Part shown: one piece after another, positions 12,675 to 24,899 of the stretch | How positions within the stretch are numbered: position 1 is the first letter of the stretch | Layout: every line of letters starts with the position of its first letter | Assembly: GCA_949775045.1 (NCBI GenBank) | Contig: OX459104.1 | Span: forward strand, 7,729,427 to 7,793,426 | DNA from: Metridium senile | Taxonomy: Eukaryota; Cnidaria; Anthozoa; Actiniaria; Metridiidae | Direction of reading: 5' to 3' | DNA: 64,000 bases | Notes under the pieces: generated by a model | The model's database searches: none | The model's input: only the letters and a program-made list of their open reading frames with translations | Told to the model about the DNA's origin: nothing | Translations under genes and position numbers: made by a program

Positions 12675-14142
12675 TTACAACGGTCGACCTCGGCCCCTTG
12701 AAGTCGACCGTGGGAAGTTTCCCAATGGCGATGCTTGAAAATTAGGTTGTGCACTAGGCCGACTGTAGTTATAAGATGCTGCGCCATCCTGTCGTTGTGT
12801 TGGGCTCCCTGTGTTATCCTGCAGTTGCTGTTGTTGATGTGGGTGTTGTGTGTACAATGACTGACGCTGATGATGTTGATGTTGTTGCTGATGTGGGTAC
12901 GGTACATATGATGATTGCAGTGGATGGTGTCGTTGTTGTTGTTGTTGTTGTTGTGTACATGATGACTGAATGTGGCCAAGCTTACCGCACCGATAACATC
13001 TGGGTAGTCTCTTGAACTGTCCTTCTCGGGCTTGATTTCTGTCTTTCACTTCTAAGAGCACTTTTTCTATAAGTTCACCCAATTTAGAAATTTCGTCGGT
13101 GATAATTTCTGACTTTGTTGCTTGGTTCGCTGAATTCATTAGGTTAACCTGACGAGCACTTCGTGAATAACTAGAGTGAATTTGTCCCCATCGATCAGCA
13201 AGTTGAAATGACTCCAACTCCAATGTGATTTCCAGTGCATCCTGAACGCTTTTTGGTCTCCCTTGTCTAACCTTTATTCTGTACTCGTCCGGAATGGCGT
13301 CGATGAATTGATACTTCGCTAACGTGTTTTGCAGCTCTGACTCTGCTCCTGGATATGCAAGTTTAACTACCCGTTCAAGGTCCGATGAAAGTTCTTGAAG
13401 CGATTCGTCTCTTTTCTTTATCCTTGTTTTAGACTGGGCTCTAGCCAGTTCCGTTTGATGTGCTGCACCGAAACGGTTTGACAGTGCCTTTCTTAGTATG
13501 TCGTAGTCTCCGCTACTTTCTTCCGATAAATTAATCAAGATTGGTTTCGTTGCCAATCAAACTAGTCGCCAGGAATGACGATTTTTCATCCTTTGACCAT
13601 CCATTCAATTGAGATACTATCTCGAATTGTGCATTGTATGCCTCCCAGTGAGTGTTGCCATCATAACGAGGCGTTAGTTGTACCGATTTTGCTGTTTTCC
13701 TCGTATGAGATTCATCATGCGGTTTACTTCCTTCATGTTTTACACTTAGTTTCCTTTCCAATGCGTCTATTCGATCCATTGCAATAGTTAAATTGTCCAT
13801 CTTCTGGTCCATAAAAGACAGTAGTGCTGTTTGTGTCTCTTGATCCTGCCCCTGCTCCGATTTTAATTCCATATGACGAAGGCGTGATTCAAGTTCATTT
13901 ATTTTTTGGGTTTGCCCACAATTACGTCTTTCAATATACAACTTTTGACTTTCCACAATCGTTATCAAATCATCAACTTGCTGCTGCAGTTCATCTTGTC
14001 TTGTTTCAGTTTTTGCTATGAAAGCTCTAATCTCAACCAAGGATTCTGTAATTATCTGCTCAAATCCATCATCATTAATCTCTTCTTGTCGATATGGATC
14101 CTTTTCCTGCTCATTAAACTTTGCCTTAGATCTTGTTTCCAT
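12675..14142 (-). pseudogene. Gypsy gag, frameshifted
   Basis: Gag runs from an ATG at 14,142. The first frame (14,142-13,531) gives an N-terminal coiled-coil region and the start of the capsid domain. A frame change near 13,540 moves the rest (13,556-12,675) to another frame. That part holds the remaining capsid region, then a CCHC zinc knuckle (CYRCGKLGHIQSSC) used to bind the RNA genome, then a long Gln/His-rich tail. The two frames overlap by 26 bases and match one continuous Gag-like protein, so this is one broken gene rather than two. Confidence 0.8.
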
Positions 14143-14149
14143 TATTAAT

Positions 14150-14560
14150 TTTTTTCTGAAAAGTAGTTAAATCCAAGCGGTTGACGAATTAGAGTTGAAG
14201 TAAAATAATTTTGATCATTTTAAACTGAAAAGGAATTAAATCCAAGCGGTTGACAAATTAAAGTTGAAGTAAAATAATCTTGATCCTTTTAAACTGAAAA
14301 GTAATTAAATCCAAGCGGTTGACAAATTAAAGTTGAAGTAGAATAATCTTGATCCTTTTAAACTGAAAAGTAATCAAATCCAAGCGGAATAAAGTTATCC
14401 AACGTAGAAATAAACCACAAACGTTTCCGTGTAGAAATAAACCAGCGTAATAACGTTATCCAAAGTAGAAATAAACCAGCGAAATGAAGTTATCCAAAGT
14501 AGAAATAAACCAGCGTAATAAAGTTATCCATAATAGTATTTCGACAAAGCGAGATCCAAG
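14150..14560 (-). repeat. Tandem repeats in the gypsy 5' leader
   Basis: Between the primer site and gag are about three and a half copies of a 66-70-base unit (containing aaatccaagcggttgac), followed by about four copies of a 30-base unit (aaagtagaaataaaccagcg). No reading frame. Such leader repeats are lineage-specific, and they could serve in packaging or be replication slippage. Confidence 0.75.
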
Positions 14561-14579
14561 TATAAACAGACGTAACCTT

Positions 14580-14591
14580 GCTCTGCTACCA
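14580..14591 (-). promoter_or_regulatory. Primer-binding site, initiator tRNA-Met type
   Basis: Minus strand TGGTAGCAGAGC lies directly inside the LTR. The first 11 bases are complementary to the conserved 3' acceptor end (CUCUGCUACCA) of eukaryotic initiator tRNA-Met, a primer used by many LTR retrotransposons. Confidence 0.75.
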
Positions 14592-14592
14592 A

Positions 14593-14814
14593 TGTTACGC
14601 CGCGGAAGCGTGTCTTAAGAGTCAAGTACTACATCAGAATAATAAGTAACTCAACTGTTTTATTAGGTTCTTGAATTCTAATTTATCATCATCTTACACT
14701 CCCTAGGGAGGGTTATATAACTCTGGTTATATAACCCGGTTACATCACTTTGTGTAAGCACCACTTATTGTGCCTTATCGTACGCTATTGTAACTATTGT
14801 AATCAATCACAACA
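14593..14814 (-). repeat. 5' LTR of the gypsy element
   Basis: On the minus strand this 222-bp segment starts TGTTGTGATTG and ends GGCGTAACA, so it has the TG...CA ends of an LTR, and it stops one base before the primer-binding site. It contains a TATA-like stretch (ggttatataaccagag). No partner LTR was found at the other end, so the outer boundary is inferred from the terminal inverted TGTT/AACA. Confidence 0.6.
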
Positions 14815-15560
14815 GGAATAACTTTGAATTTCACGGCACATGGCATTTGTTGGGAAGCGTTGCAGGCAATGATTTCTATGCTTATGCTTATAAACATTTA
14901 CTTTTGCTTATGCCAAAAGTAGCACTAGCTCTTGATTCCAAACCGTGGATAAGCATGCATGGGAGATGAAAAAATCTTGTTCGGAAAATATAAAGAAAGA
15001 AATTTAACTTTGAAACACACAAGAGAAGACAAGTGACTTTATTTCTTGACACGACTTTATAATCTTCCATTCATTCCTTGTAAACGGTCTAGAATCAAGA
15101 GCTTGGGCTACATGTGCTTATGCTGATGCTGATGCTGCATCGGTTTATACTTAACAATCCTTATAATTATGTTACTCTTGCGATTATGTCACCTATCTGG
15201 TTATTAACTTCAAAAATGAATTCGTAGTTTTATAGATTTCTGAAAACCATTGTAGCGGTTAACGTTTGTTATACTGGAACTTCATCCAAATATGCGTAAC
15301 GTTGAGTTCTACTTTATTTTTTCCAGCCCAGGATTCCCAAAAATGATGCATGATATTCTGTCTTGCACGTCTTCGTTAACATGTCTCCAGCTCCTTTTCT
15401 TCTTGCAAAGCTTTTCTGGATGACGTTATTATATGAATGTCGAAGAATGTTGGACATATAACTCCATGTAAAGGTACACATGTATTATATCTTGGCCTGA
15501 TTTAGACTGTCTATTATGGCTTATAATAGGCAGTTGATAGATTCAATTGAATATAGGAAG
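14815..15560. other. Intergenic region upstream of the ANK-kinase-KEN gene
   Basis: No gene was recognised. The region lies between the gypsy LTR and the TATA-like box of the next gene. Confidence 0.5.
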
Positions 15561-15568
15561 TATATAAG
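15561..15568 (+). promoter_or_regulatory. Candidate TATA box of the ANK-kinase-KEN gene
   Basis: gtatataagcagc is a good TATA-box match 110 bases before the ATG at 15,678, leaving a predicted leader of about 85 bases. No splice acceptor is needed between it and the ATG. Inferred from sequence only. Confidence 0.45.
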
Positions 15569-15677
15569 CAGCAAAATAATTTTATTTCACGTGAGGGGGA
15601 CGGGGAGGGGAGAACTTTTTATGAAATTAATCATTATGATTTAATTGTTTCCTCCATTAAGTTCACTCAAATTCAAG

Positions 15678-18600
15678 ATGGAGTTAAACGATCGTTTCCA
15701 AAATCTAAACGATGATGGTGACCGTGTTGTTTTCCATAATGGTTGTACTCCTTTAATGAACGCTATAGTCGATGGTGACAATAAACGTTCATTGGAACTA
15801 ATTGCTAGTGGTGCAGAAATCAATGCATCTGATAATGGTGGCCAGACTGCTTTAATGTTTGCAGCCAAACATAACAACGAAGAGATCGCAAAACTGTTGA
15901 TAGAAAACGGTGCAGAAATCAATGTATCTGATAAGTTTGGCAAGACTTCATTACTCTATGCAACCGAACGTAACAACGAAGAGATCGCAAAACTGTTGAT
16001 AGAAAACGGTGCAGAAATCAATGTATCTGATAAGTTTGGAAAGACTTCATTACTCTATGCAACCGAACGTAACAACGAAGAGATCGCAAAACTGTTGATA
16101 GAAAACGGTGCAGAAATCAATGTATCTGATAAGTTTGGCCTGACTGCTTTAATGTTTGCAGCCGTACGTAACAACCAAGAGATCGCAAAACTGTTGATAG
16201 AAAAGGGTGCAGAAATCAACGTATCTGATAATGGTGGCGAGACTGATTTGATGTTTGCAGCCGAACATAACAACCAAGAGATCGCAAAACTGTGGATAGA
16301 AAAGGGTGCAGAAATCAATCCATCTGATAATGGTGGCCAGACTGCTTTAATGTTTGCAGTCAAAAATAACAACGAAGAGATCGCAAAACTGTTGATAGAA
16401 AACGGTGCAGAAATCAATGTATCTGATAAGTTTGGCGAGACTGCTTTAATGTTTGCAGCCGTACGTAACAACGAAGAGATCGCAAAACTGTTGATAGAAA
16501 ACGGTGCAGAAATCAATGTATCTGATAAGTTTGGCCTGACTGCTTTAATGTTTGCAGCCAACCATAACAACGAAGAGATCGCAAAACTGTTGATAGAAAA
16601 GGGTGCAGAAATCAATGCATCTGATAATGGTGGCCAGACTGCTTTAATGTTTGCAGCCAAATATAACAACCAAGAGATCGCAAAACTGTGGATAGAAAAG
16701 GGTGCAGAAATCAATGCATCTAATAAGTTTGGCTTGACTGCTTTAATGTTTGCAGCCAAACGTAACAACGAAGAGATCGCAAAACTGTTGATAGAAAAGT
16801 GTGCAGAAATCAATGTATCTAATAATTTTGGCAAGACTGCTTTAATGTTTGCAGCCAGTGCAGAAATCAACGTATCTGATAATGGTGGCGAGACTGATTT
16901 GATGTTTGCAGCCAAAAATAAGAACGAAGAGATCGCAAACTGTTGATAGAAAAGGGTGCAGAAATCAATGTATCTGATAAGTTTGGCAAGACTTCATTAC
17001 TCTATGCAATCGGACATAACAACGAAGAGATCGCAAAACTGTTGATAGAAAAGGGTGCAGAAATCAATGTATCTGATAAGTTTGGCAAGACTTCATTACT
17101 CTATGCAATCGGACATAACAACCAAGAGATCGCAAAACTGTTGATAGAAAAGGGTGCAGAAATCAATGCATCTGATAATGGTGGCGAGACTGCTTTGATG
17201 TTTGCAGCCGAACATAACAACCAAGAGATCGCAAAACTGTGGATAGAAAAGGGTGCAGAAATCAATCCATCTGATAATGGTGGCCAGACTGCTTTAATGT
17301 TTGCAGTCAAAAATAACAACGAAGAGATCGCAAAACTGTTGATAGAAAACGGTGCAGAAATCAATGTATCTGATAAGTTTGGCGAGACTGCTTTAATGTT
17401 TGCAGCCGTACGTAACAACGAAGAGATCGCAAAACTGTTGATAGAAAACGGTGCAGAAATCAATGTATCTGATAAGTTTGGCCTGACTGCTTTAATGTTT
17501 GCAGCCAACCATAACAACGAAGAGATCGCAAAACTGTTGATAGAAAAGGGTGCAGAAATCAATGCATCTGATAATGGTGGCCAGACTGCTTTAATGTTTG
17601 CAGCCAAATATAACAACCAAGAGATCGCAAAACTGTGGATAGAAAAGGGTGCAGAAATCAATGCATCTAATAAGTTTGGCTTGACTGCTTTAATGTTTGC
17701 AGCCAAACGTAACAACGAAGAGATCGCAAAACTGTTGATAGAAAAGTGTGCAGAAATCAATGTATCTAATAATTTTGGCAAGACTGCTTTAATGTTTGCA
17801 GCCAGTGCAGAAATCAACGTATCTGATAATGGTGGCGAGACTGATTTGATGTTTGCAGCCAAAAATAAGAACGAAGAGATCGCAAACTGTTGATAGAAAA
17901 GGGTGCAGAAATCAATGTATCTGATAAGTTTGGCAAGACTTCATTACTCTATGCAATCGGACATAACAACGAAGAGATCGCAAAACTGTTGATAGAAAAG
18001 GGTGCAGAAATCAATGTATCTGATAAGTTTGGCAAGACTTCATTACTCTATGCAATCGGACATAACAACCAAGAGATCGCAAAACTGTTGATAGAAAAGG
18101 GTGCAGAAATCAATGCATCTGATAATGGTGGCGAGACTGCTTTGATGTTTGCAGCCGAACATAACAACCAAGAGATCGCAAAACTGTGGATACAAAAGGG
18201 TGCAGAAATCAATGCATCTGATAATGGTGGCCAGACTGCTTTAATGTTTGCAGCCAAACATAACAACGAAGAGATCGCAAAACTGTTGATAGAAAAGGGT
18301 GCAGAAATCAATGCATCTGATAATGGTGGCCAGACTGCTTTAATGTTTGCAGCCAAACATAACAACGAAGAGATCGCAAAACTGTTGATAGAAAAGGGTG
18401 CAGAAATCAATGCATCTGATAATGGTGGCCAGACTGCTTTAATGTTTGCAGCCAAACATAACAACGAAGAGATCGCAAAACTGTTGATAGAAAAGGGTGC
18501 AGAAATCAACGTATCTGATAATGGTGGCGAGACTGCTTTGATGTTTGCAGCCAAACATAACAACGAAGAGATCGCAAAACTGTTGATAGAAAAGGGTGCA

Positions 18601-21600
18601 GAAATCAACGTATCTGATAATGGTGGCGAGACTGCTTTGATGTTTGCAGCCGAACATAACAACCAAGAGATCGCAAAACTGTGGATACAAAACGGTGCAG
18701 AAATCAATGCATCTGATAATGGTGGCCAGACTGCTTTAATGTTTGCAGCCAAACATAACAACGAAGAGATCGCAAAACTGTTGATAGAAAAGGGTGCAGA
18801 AATCAATGTATCTGATAAGTTTGGCAAGACTTCATTACTCTATGCAACCGAACATAACAACGAAGAGATCGCAAAACTGTTGATAGAAAACGGTGCAGAA
18901 ATCAATGTATCTGATAATTTTGGCGAGACTGCTTTAATGTTTGCAGCCATACGTAACAACGAAGAGATCGCAAAACTGTTGATAGAAAAGGGTGCAGAAA
19001 TCAATGTATCTGATAATGGTGGCGAGACTGCTTTGTTTCTGGCTGCTTTAAATAACAGTGAAGAAGTAGCACACTTATTGCTTAATTCGCAGATTGATGC
19101 CAACAGTGTAGACGAATATGGTCAAACGGCTTTGTTTGCTGCTGTAACAAGTGAACATGATGATCAGTCAACAGACTTATGTGACGAAATGGAGTGGATA
19201 GAAACTGAAGCCAATCAAATTAGCAGCGATGATCAAACGAACTTTGATAGAAGACAGAGCAGCATAACTCGTGCATTGGTTCAAGCTTGTAATGATATTA
19301 ATGTAAAAGATGGCAAAGGAAAAACGGCTTTGTTCTATGCAATCAAACACAATAAAGAAACGTTGGTACGCATACTTGTTGATGCTGGTGCGGATGTTAA
19401 CATAAAAGATACTAAAGGACAAACTCCGTTATTTTATGCTGTCAAATATAGTAGTGATTCTATGGTGGGCTTTTTAATCGATTCTAGCGCTGATGTCCAT
19501 TCAAGAAACAGTAACCACGAAACCGCCCTGTTCAATGCTGTAAGGTACAACAATACGGAGGTGATCGAACTGTTATTTGATCACCATGACGCTGATGTAA
19601 ATACAAGAAACGCTTTTGGCAGAACTCCATTGTTTTATGCAGTTACTTCCGAATTCGCATTACAAGTTGTTCCTCTACTTCTTAGTAAAGGGGCAAAAAT
19701 AAATGATACAGATAGATGTGATCTCAGCGTGCTGTCATTTTATATAGAACATCAATGTAATAACTTCACATTTGACAATCAAATGGAAATACTTGATATA
19801 TTCACAGAAAATGGGATACAGAGGGACAAAGTATTCACTTCTACAATCAACATAATGTACAGTAAACTTCCATGTTTGGTCAACAGCAAATCACAGCAAA
19901 TTGAATTTGTTTTAAAAGCAGTCAGAATCGCAAAAAGCTATGCCCTCAATGATGAGCAAAAAAGATTGATTCAGACATTGGAAAAGCATCTTACCGATGG
20001 ATCTCTAGCCGATAAGCTTCTAGTATTGCTTGATGTCTTGATTCGGCTTGGTGCAAACCCTAACAGTGTTGATACAGACGGGAACACTGCACTTCATTAT
20101 GCCGCTCAACGTTCTTTCTCTGGAATTTCAGAAGAGTTAACAATGAAAATCGTGTTACAGCTAGAAAACCACGGAGCGAGATTGGACATTGAAAATCAGC
20201 AAGGTCAAACACCACTTATGTTTTGCCTGTCTTCTTTGGGTCGTGATAACAACGACTGGCTTGAACTCCACATAGTTAAGGCAATTGGTAGATATTTCCT
20301 GAAATGTGCCACACCTATCCGTCAGGTCATAACAAGAAATGGAACGTCCGTGTTTCATTTGTTGATGAGCCTCTTCCAAACAGTGCTTAGTATATATGAT
20401 ATACAAAGGCGAGAGAGAGTTCTAAAAGAAATGGTTGAGATTTTGAAACTATTCTGCCCACCAGACATTATTAAAGGAGTAACGGTCAACAAGGCAGATG
20501 ACGATTTGAAATCTCCTCTTCATCTTTGGGCTTCGCTTTCTCTTGCATTTCATGATGATTATGTCAACAGCATATCAGGGGAATTGAATTTTGAAAAATT
20601 CATGAAAACAATTTTCAACATTCTTTTTGATTGTGGGGTGATGCTCAACACAAGAGACATAAATGACCGAACACCTCTTCACTACTGCAGAACGTGGAGC
20701 GCCGTTAAGTGTTTAGTAGAAGCTGGTGCAAAGCGAAATGATCACGACTCGAGGGGAAGAACTCCCCTTTTAGCTGCTGCACACAGAAATCAAGGACATT
20801 TCTTTCCAGATGTAACAGACGATCCTAAACCGTTTTTCACAAGATGTGTTGAGATGGATCTTGATCTGTGGGCTTGTGATAATGAAGGTGAATCTGTTCT
20901 AAGCTTGCTGTTGGCATCAGAAGCCTTTGTATTTGCTGAAGCCTTAGTCGAGTTTGCTTGCGAATTCAATCCATCAGTTTTGGAGCAGCTTCTGACGGTT
21001 ATTTGTCAAGATAAGTCAACAAACACCTTCTGGAAGAGTTCGTTGGTTGAAAAGATTTTAAGGTGCGCAGTTAGACCACTGAGAAATCTCAATCCTCAAC
21101 TTCGAATTTGCTGTCTTAATATCAAGAGATTATATGGAAAAGAGAGAGGGGTAACATTACAGAAGGAAAAGGAAGATGACGATGAGCCACCAACGAAAAA
21201 GATGAGAAATGATGACTCAAGTCGATGTAGAGAAGACATGTCAGACCTGTTACTTCCAACTGTCCATTTAGATATTGCCAGACAACTGCTGTTACATGGA
21301 GCCGATGGTGAATCTTGCACAGATTTGTGTGCAGACTTTCCTCAACTTCATACATTTGTAACCGAGGAAATTGATTTGTCTCAAATCCCAGTGAGCATTC
21401 CGTGGACATCTTACTCTACGAAGCACAAAGCCAAACTTGGAAGTGTTGCACGGCGACAGAAGTTTGAAAAAATTGGTACCTTCTGGTTTCATCAAGATGC
21501 CATTGGTAAGGGATCATTTGGTAATGTGTTTGCTGGAATCAACGAGAAAGACGGAAGGGAGATTGCCATCAAGAAAATTTTAAAGTCAAGTATGGTACGA

Positions 21601-22725
21601 CGAGAAGATAAGCGGGAGATCAGGAATCTCACAGCTCTGGCAGACTGTCCGCAAGTCGTTACCTACATCTATTTTGATGATAGCGAAAAGCACTTTGCGT
21701 ACATTGTTTTAGAACTGATGGAAGGACATCTAGATGAATATTTTGCTAGCAGTTCCTTTCATCCACGTCATGAAAGATCTTTACTTTGCAAAGATGTGGT
21801 CATGGGGCTGAAGTATTTGCACGATTGCAAACCAAATCCTATCCTTCATCGTGATCTCAAACCAGCCAACATTCTTTACAAGATCCATCCCAAGATTTGT
21901 TTGAAGATTGCTGACTTTGGCCTAAGCAGCCCTCTGAATACTGCTGGGACTACTGTCCATGGAACTAACGTTGGTACACCATGTTGGATTGCACCTGAGG
22001 TGATACGTTCAGTTAAATATGAGCACTCAATGGATTCCGATAACTATTCTTGTGGACTTCTCCTCCACTATATTTTGTCATTGCAAAAGCATCCATTCAG
22101 CTCATTCAGCCCAGAAAAAGAAAAAGAAACATCCCAACAAATCATCGATCATGAAACTAAAAAAAATATGCTGGACAACAAAATGGACGGCTGGGAAGAT
22201 AAGCTTTCTCCAGAGGCCACACACCTCATTAAAAGTCTTTTGTCAAGCAATGTAGCTGAGCGACCGTCTGCTGCTAATTCATTATCTCATCCCCTGTTTT
22301 GGACCAACAAGAAAAAGATGGCACTTTTAGCTGCTGTTGGAAACCAACCTTTCTCGGATCCTTTAGTCAAATCGGATTTAGAGAAGAAGTTTCCAATAAT
22401 AGTCCCACACAAAGTCCATGGTGTCCCACACAAACGTCCCACATGGACTGATACTAGCTTCTCGCACATGCGTAGATTACACGCCGAAATGGAAAAGCAC
22501 AGAAAGTACAAAACTACATTGTTGTTACATTTACTTCGCTTCATTAGGAACGCCAGAGCTCACGCATCCGATGCTGGCAAACCAAGTTATTTCGCAGAAC
22601 AAATATTTGATAAAGCTGTGTTCCTGGTCGAGTTCCCTCACCTTCTCATAGAAGTCTTCAAGTTCGTCACCAAACACGGATGGGAAACAAAAGAAGAAAT
22701 CAAGGAAGCAATGTCAAGTGAATAG
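15678..22725 (+). CDS. RNase L-like protein: ankyrin repeats, protein kinase and KEN ribonuclease domain (frame broken twice)
   Basis: A single-exon gene of about 2,350 codons. The ATG at 15,678 (aagATGG) is chosen over the TTG-led upstream extension. The order is about 34 near-identical 33-residue ankyrin repeats (to 19,030), six diverged ANK repeats, a helical stretch, further ANK-like repeats (20,040-20,900), a PPTKKMR basic patch, a protein kinase domain (about 21,480-22,310) and a KEN domain to the stop. The kinase keeps GKGSFGNVF, the AIK lysine (21,571), HRDLKPANIL (21,847), DFG (21,913) and APE (21,991), so it looks catalytic. The KEN part starts at HPLFW and keeps LLRFIRNARAH, with Arg (22,546) and His (22,561) five residues apart as in IRE1 and RNase L. 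RNase L is the known ANK-kinase-KEN protein, activated by 2-5A in antiviral defence; that ligand is not shown here. One-base deletions at 16,937-16,939 and 17,884-17,886 (AAA for AAAA) shift the frame, so three frames are needed. Confidence 0.85.
15815..19040 (+). repeat. 99-bp ankyrin-coding tandem repeats, about 34 units
   Basis: Each 99-bp unit encodes one ankyrin repeat of the type GAEINxSDxxGxTALMFAA followed by xxNNEEIAKLLIEK. Variation is concentrated in a few positions (NGGQ, NGGE, KFGK, KFGL; MFAAKH, LYAIGH). Units differ by only a few bases, far less than expected for old repeats. A 947-bp block (about nine and a half units) is itself tandemly duplicated: the frameshift at 16,937 recurs at 17,884. 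This implies ongoing unequal exchange or slippage, and also a risk of assembly collapse or expansion. Confidence 0.9.
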
Positions 22726-24580
22726 ATGAATGTAAGTTATGTTTACACTCATGTATTTATTCAATTATCCATCCCTGCATCCATCCATTTGTTCATTCGT
22801 TTATTTATATGTCCATTTATTCTTGTATTTTTGAGTAATTGATTAGGTAAGTGTTAGTTTTAGTGATTCATTGCTTTATCCATTCATTCATTTTTTTTCT
22901 AATGATTTAACGAATCTCTCACTCATTCATTTGCCCATTCATTCATCTATTTATTCCTTAGGAGCCACAAGTTCATCAATGTAGTTTTTTATGTATTCAT
23001 TTACCCATTCATTCATCTATACATTTACCCATTCGTTTCTTAGTTAATTCACCCACCCATTCACCCATTCATTTATTCAATATTGTATTCATTCATTCTT
23101 GAATTCTCTTATTCTCTTATTCATTGTGTCTGTATTCCTTGAATATGTATTCATTCAGTTTAATTTGTATGTGTAGGAAGGCTTAATACCTTGGTAGGAT
23201 GCTAATTCTCCTAGATGGTACTACAGTCTATCAACAATTCAGCTGAGGGACATATTAATAAAGTCATGTGATATAAAAACATTATAATAGCTAAGACAAA
23301 CAACACATGTCATAGAAAAACGTCTTATAAGCCAAGTTAATCGATGTATAATCTCAATATTCTACAAATTGATAACTGATGAAAGAGGGATTTCATGGCA
23401 GCCATGTTTGTGGGCAAGTACAAAAGAAAGTATTTGAATGACAAAGGATTTCATTTCCCTTGAGAGAAAAGCTCCATTGTTTTGATCACGAACATGGCTG
23501 CAATGAAATCCCTCTATTTCAATATTCTACTAATTGATAACAAATGTAACCAAAGTTTAGTGTAGACAATCAATTGAAGAATCGGTTGCAGGCTCTTGAT
23601 TATAGAACATAGAAGATAAGCCCGCAAGGATACCTAGGAAAGCATTAAATTATTCAAATAATATCGTGTATTTGAAATGTATTTCCTGAATATTTGTAGA
23701 GTTTAAAATCAGAGAGATTATTTCTTTTACAGCTGATTTGCTATCCGACTATTATGGTAAATGTCTACCCATAGCGGTCTTGTATGTTCTATGACTTCTA
23801 ACGACAACGATTCTTCAATTTGGGGTAAAAGTGTATATAATTTTGAGCATGGCCGACATGTAATGAATGTTTTTTGCATTTCTTGATATAGTTATTACAG
23901 TATAGTAATATAGACAAACATTTGATTTCAATAATACAACAACATTAAGGGTTTCTACTGAGACTAATCTCTTGTAAATTATAGTTTTACGCATGTAATT
24001 TTTATATATTAGTGAGGACGATTTATATCAATTGATATAATTGTATATCAACAATACAACTACATATAAACCGTGATGATTTGTATTGTGAGTAATCTCT
24101 CGTAAATTATAGTTATGCATGTAATGTATATATATTAATGAAGACGATTTATATCAATAATGGTCAGTAAAAAAGTCAAATGGAAGACTTTGATAATTCC
24201 CTAGACAACATGAAACTACATCGTCACTACCAGACGGACTGCATGATGATATCAATAATACAACTACATTCAGTGTGATGGTTTGTATTGTGTCTAATCT
24301 CTCTTAAATTAAAGTTTTTGCCCAAGTAATGTATATATATTAATGAAAACGATTTATATCAATTTATATCGTTGTATATCAAGAAATTTATTGTAATGAT
24401 CAACATTTTACTTGGAATACTGTTTTTTAAAAATAGGTGTATATATATTGCATGTATTATATTCTACTATTGTTGTTGTACAAATAAAATGACACCAAGT
24501 TATAAAAGACTGCACAATTGATGTCTGCAAACATTCCCTACTTTTTACACGGAAAGGGGGGGGATGTATAATACTGTTAT
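22726..24580. other. 3' flank: degenerate cattcatt repeats and a hairpin
   Basis: From 22,750 to 23,150 the DNA is a degraded version of the minisatellite found at 24,900-27,000. A hairpin with arms at about 23,386-23,412 and 23,491-23,516 (gagggatttcatggcagcc and complement) is flanked by direct copies of aatattctac. Possible polyadenylation signals for the upstream gene are attaaagtc-type at 23,250 and aataaa at 24,483. No gene was recognised. Confidence 0.5.
23163..23565. repeat. Duplicated flank, copy lacking the Polinton
   Basis: This block resembles 27,163-27,435 (gatggtactacagtc, attaataaagtcat, cttataagccaagtta and ccaaa.tttagtgtag in the same order), so the minisatellite lies between two copies of the same sequence. 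The copy here continues past tttagtgtag without interruption; in the other copy the Polinton begins at that point. Confidence 0.75.
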
Positions 24581-24899
24581 ATATTCATGATGTTTTTGTT
24601 TTGTTTTGTCTTGTCCTTTCCTGTGCTTTTTTTTTTTTGCTTTGTTTGTTTGTTTTCTTCTTTTTTTTTCGCTTACTCCCTTCTTTGTTTGTTTGTTTGC
24701 TTGCTTGCTTGTTTGTTTAATAGTTTGTGTGTATATGTGTTTCTTTCTGTGTTAATTTGTTTCTTTGTTTGTTTGATCAGTTTTTGTTTGTTTGTTTTCA
24801 CTCACTCATTCATTGATTTGCCCATCCATTCATCTCCTCATCCACTAGGAGGGCCACAAGTGCATCAGTTTAATAAACTTGGTTATTATTAATTTTCAT

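Larger units (their letters stand above)
9690..14814 (-). mobile_element. Ty3/gypsy-type LTR retrotransposon relic
   Basis: Read on the minus strand, the order is LTR (14,814-14,593), tRNA primer site, leader with tandem repeats, gag with a zinc knuckle, aspartic protease, reverse transcriptase and the first part of RNase H. The homology stops near 9,690 inside RNase H. Integrase and a second LTR are not visible, so the 3' third is deleted. The coding region carries several frame breaks and is split by a LINE at 10,680-11,780. This is a dead copy. Order PR-RT-RH with a YIDD motif fits Ty3/gypsy rather than Ty1/copia or BEL. Confidence 0.85.

Noticed and set aside
16055..18827. Long antisense frames across the ankyrin array
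   Set aside because: They mirror the 99-bp repeat on the opposite strand and change with it; the sense strand gives the known fold.
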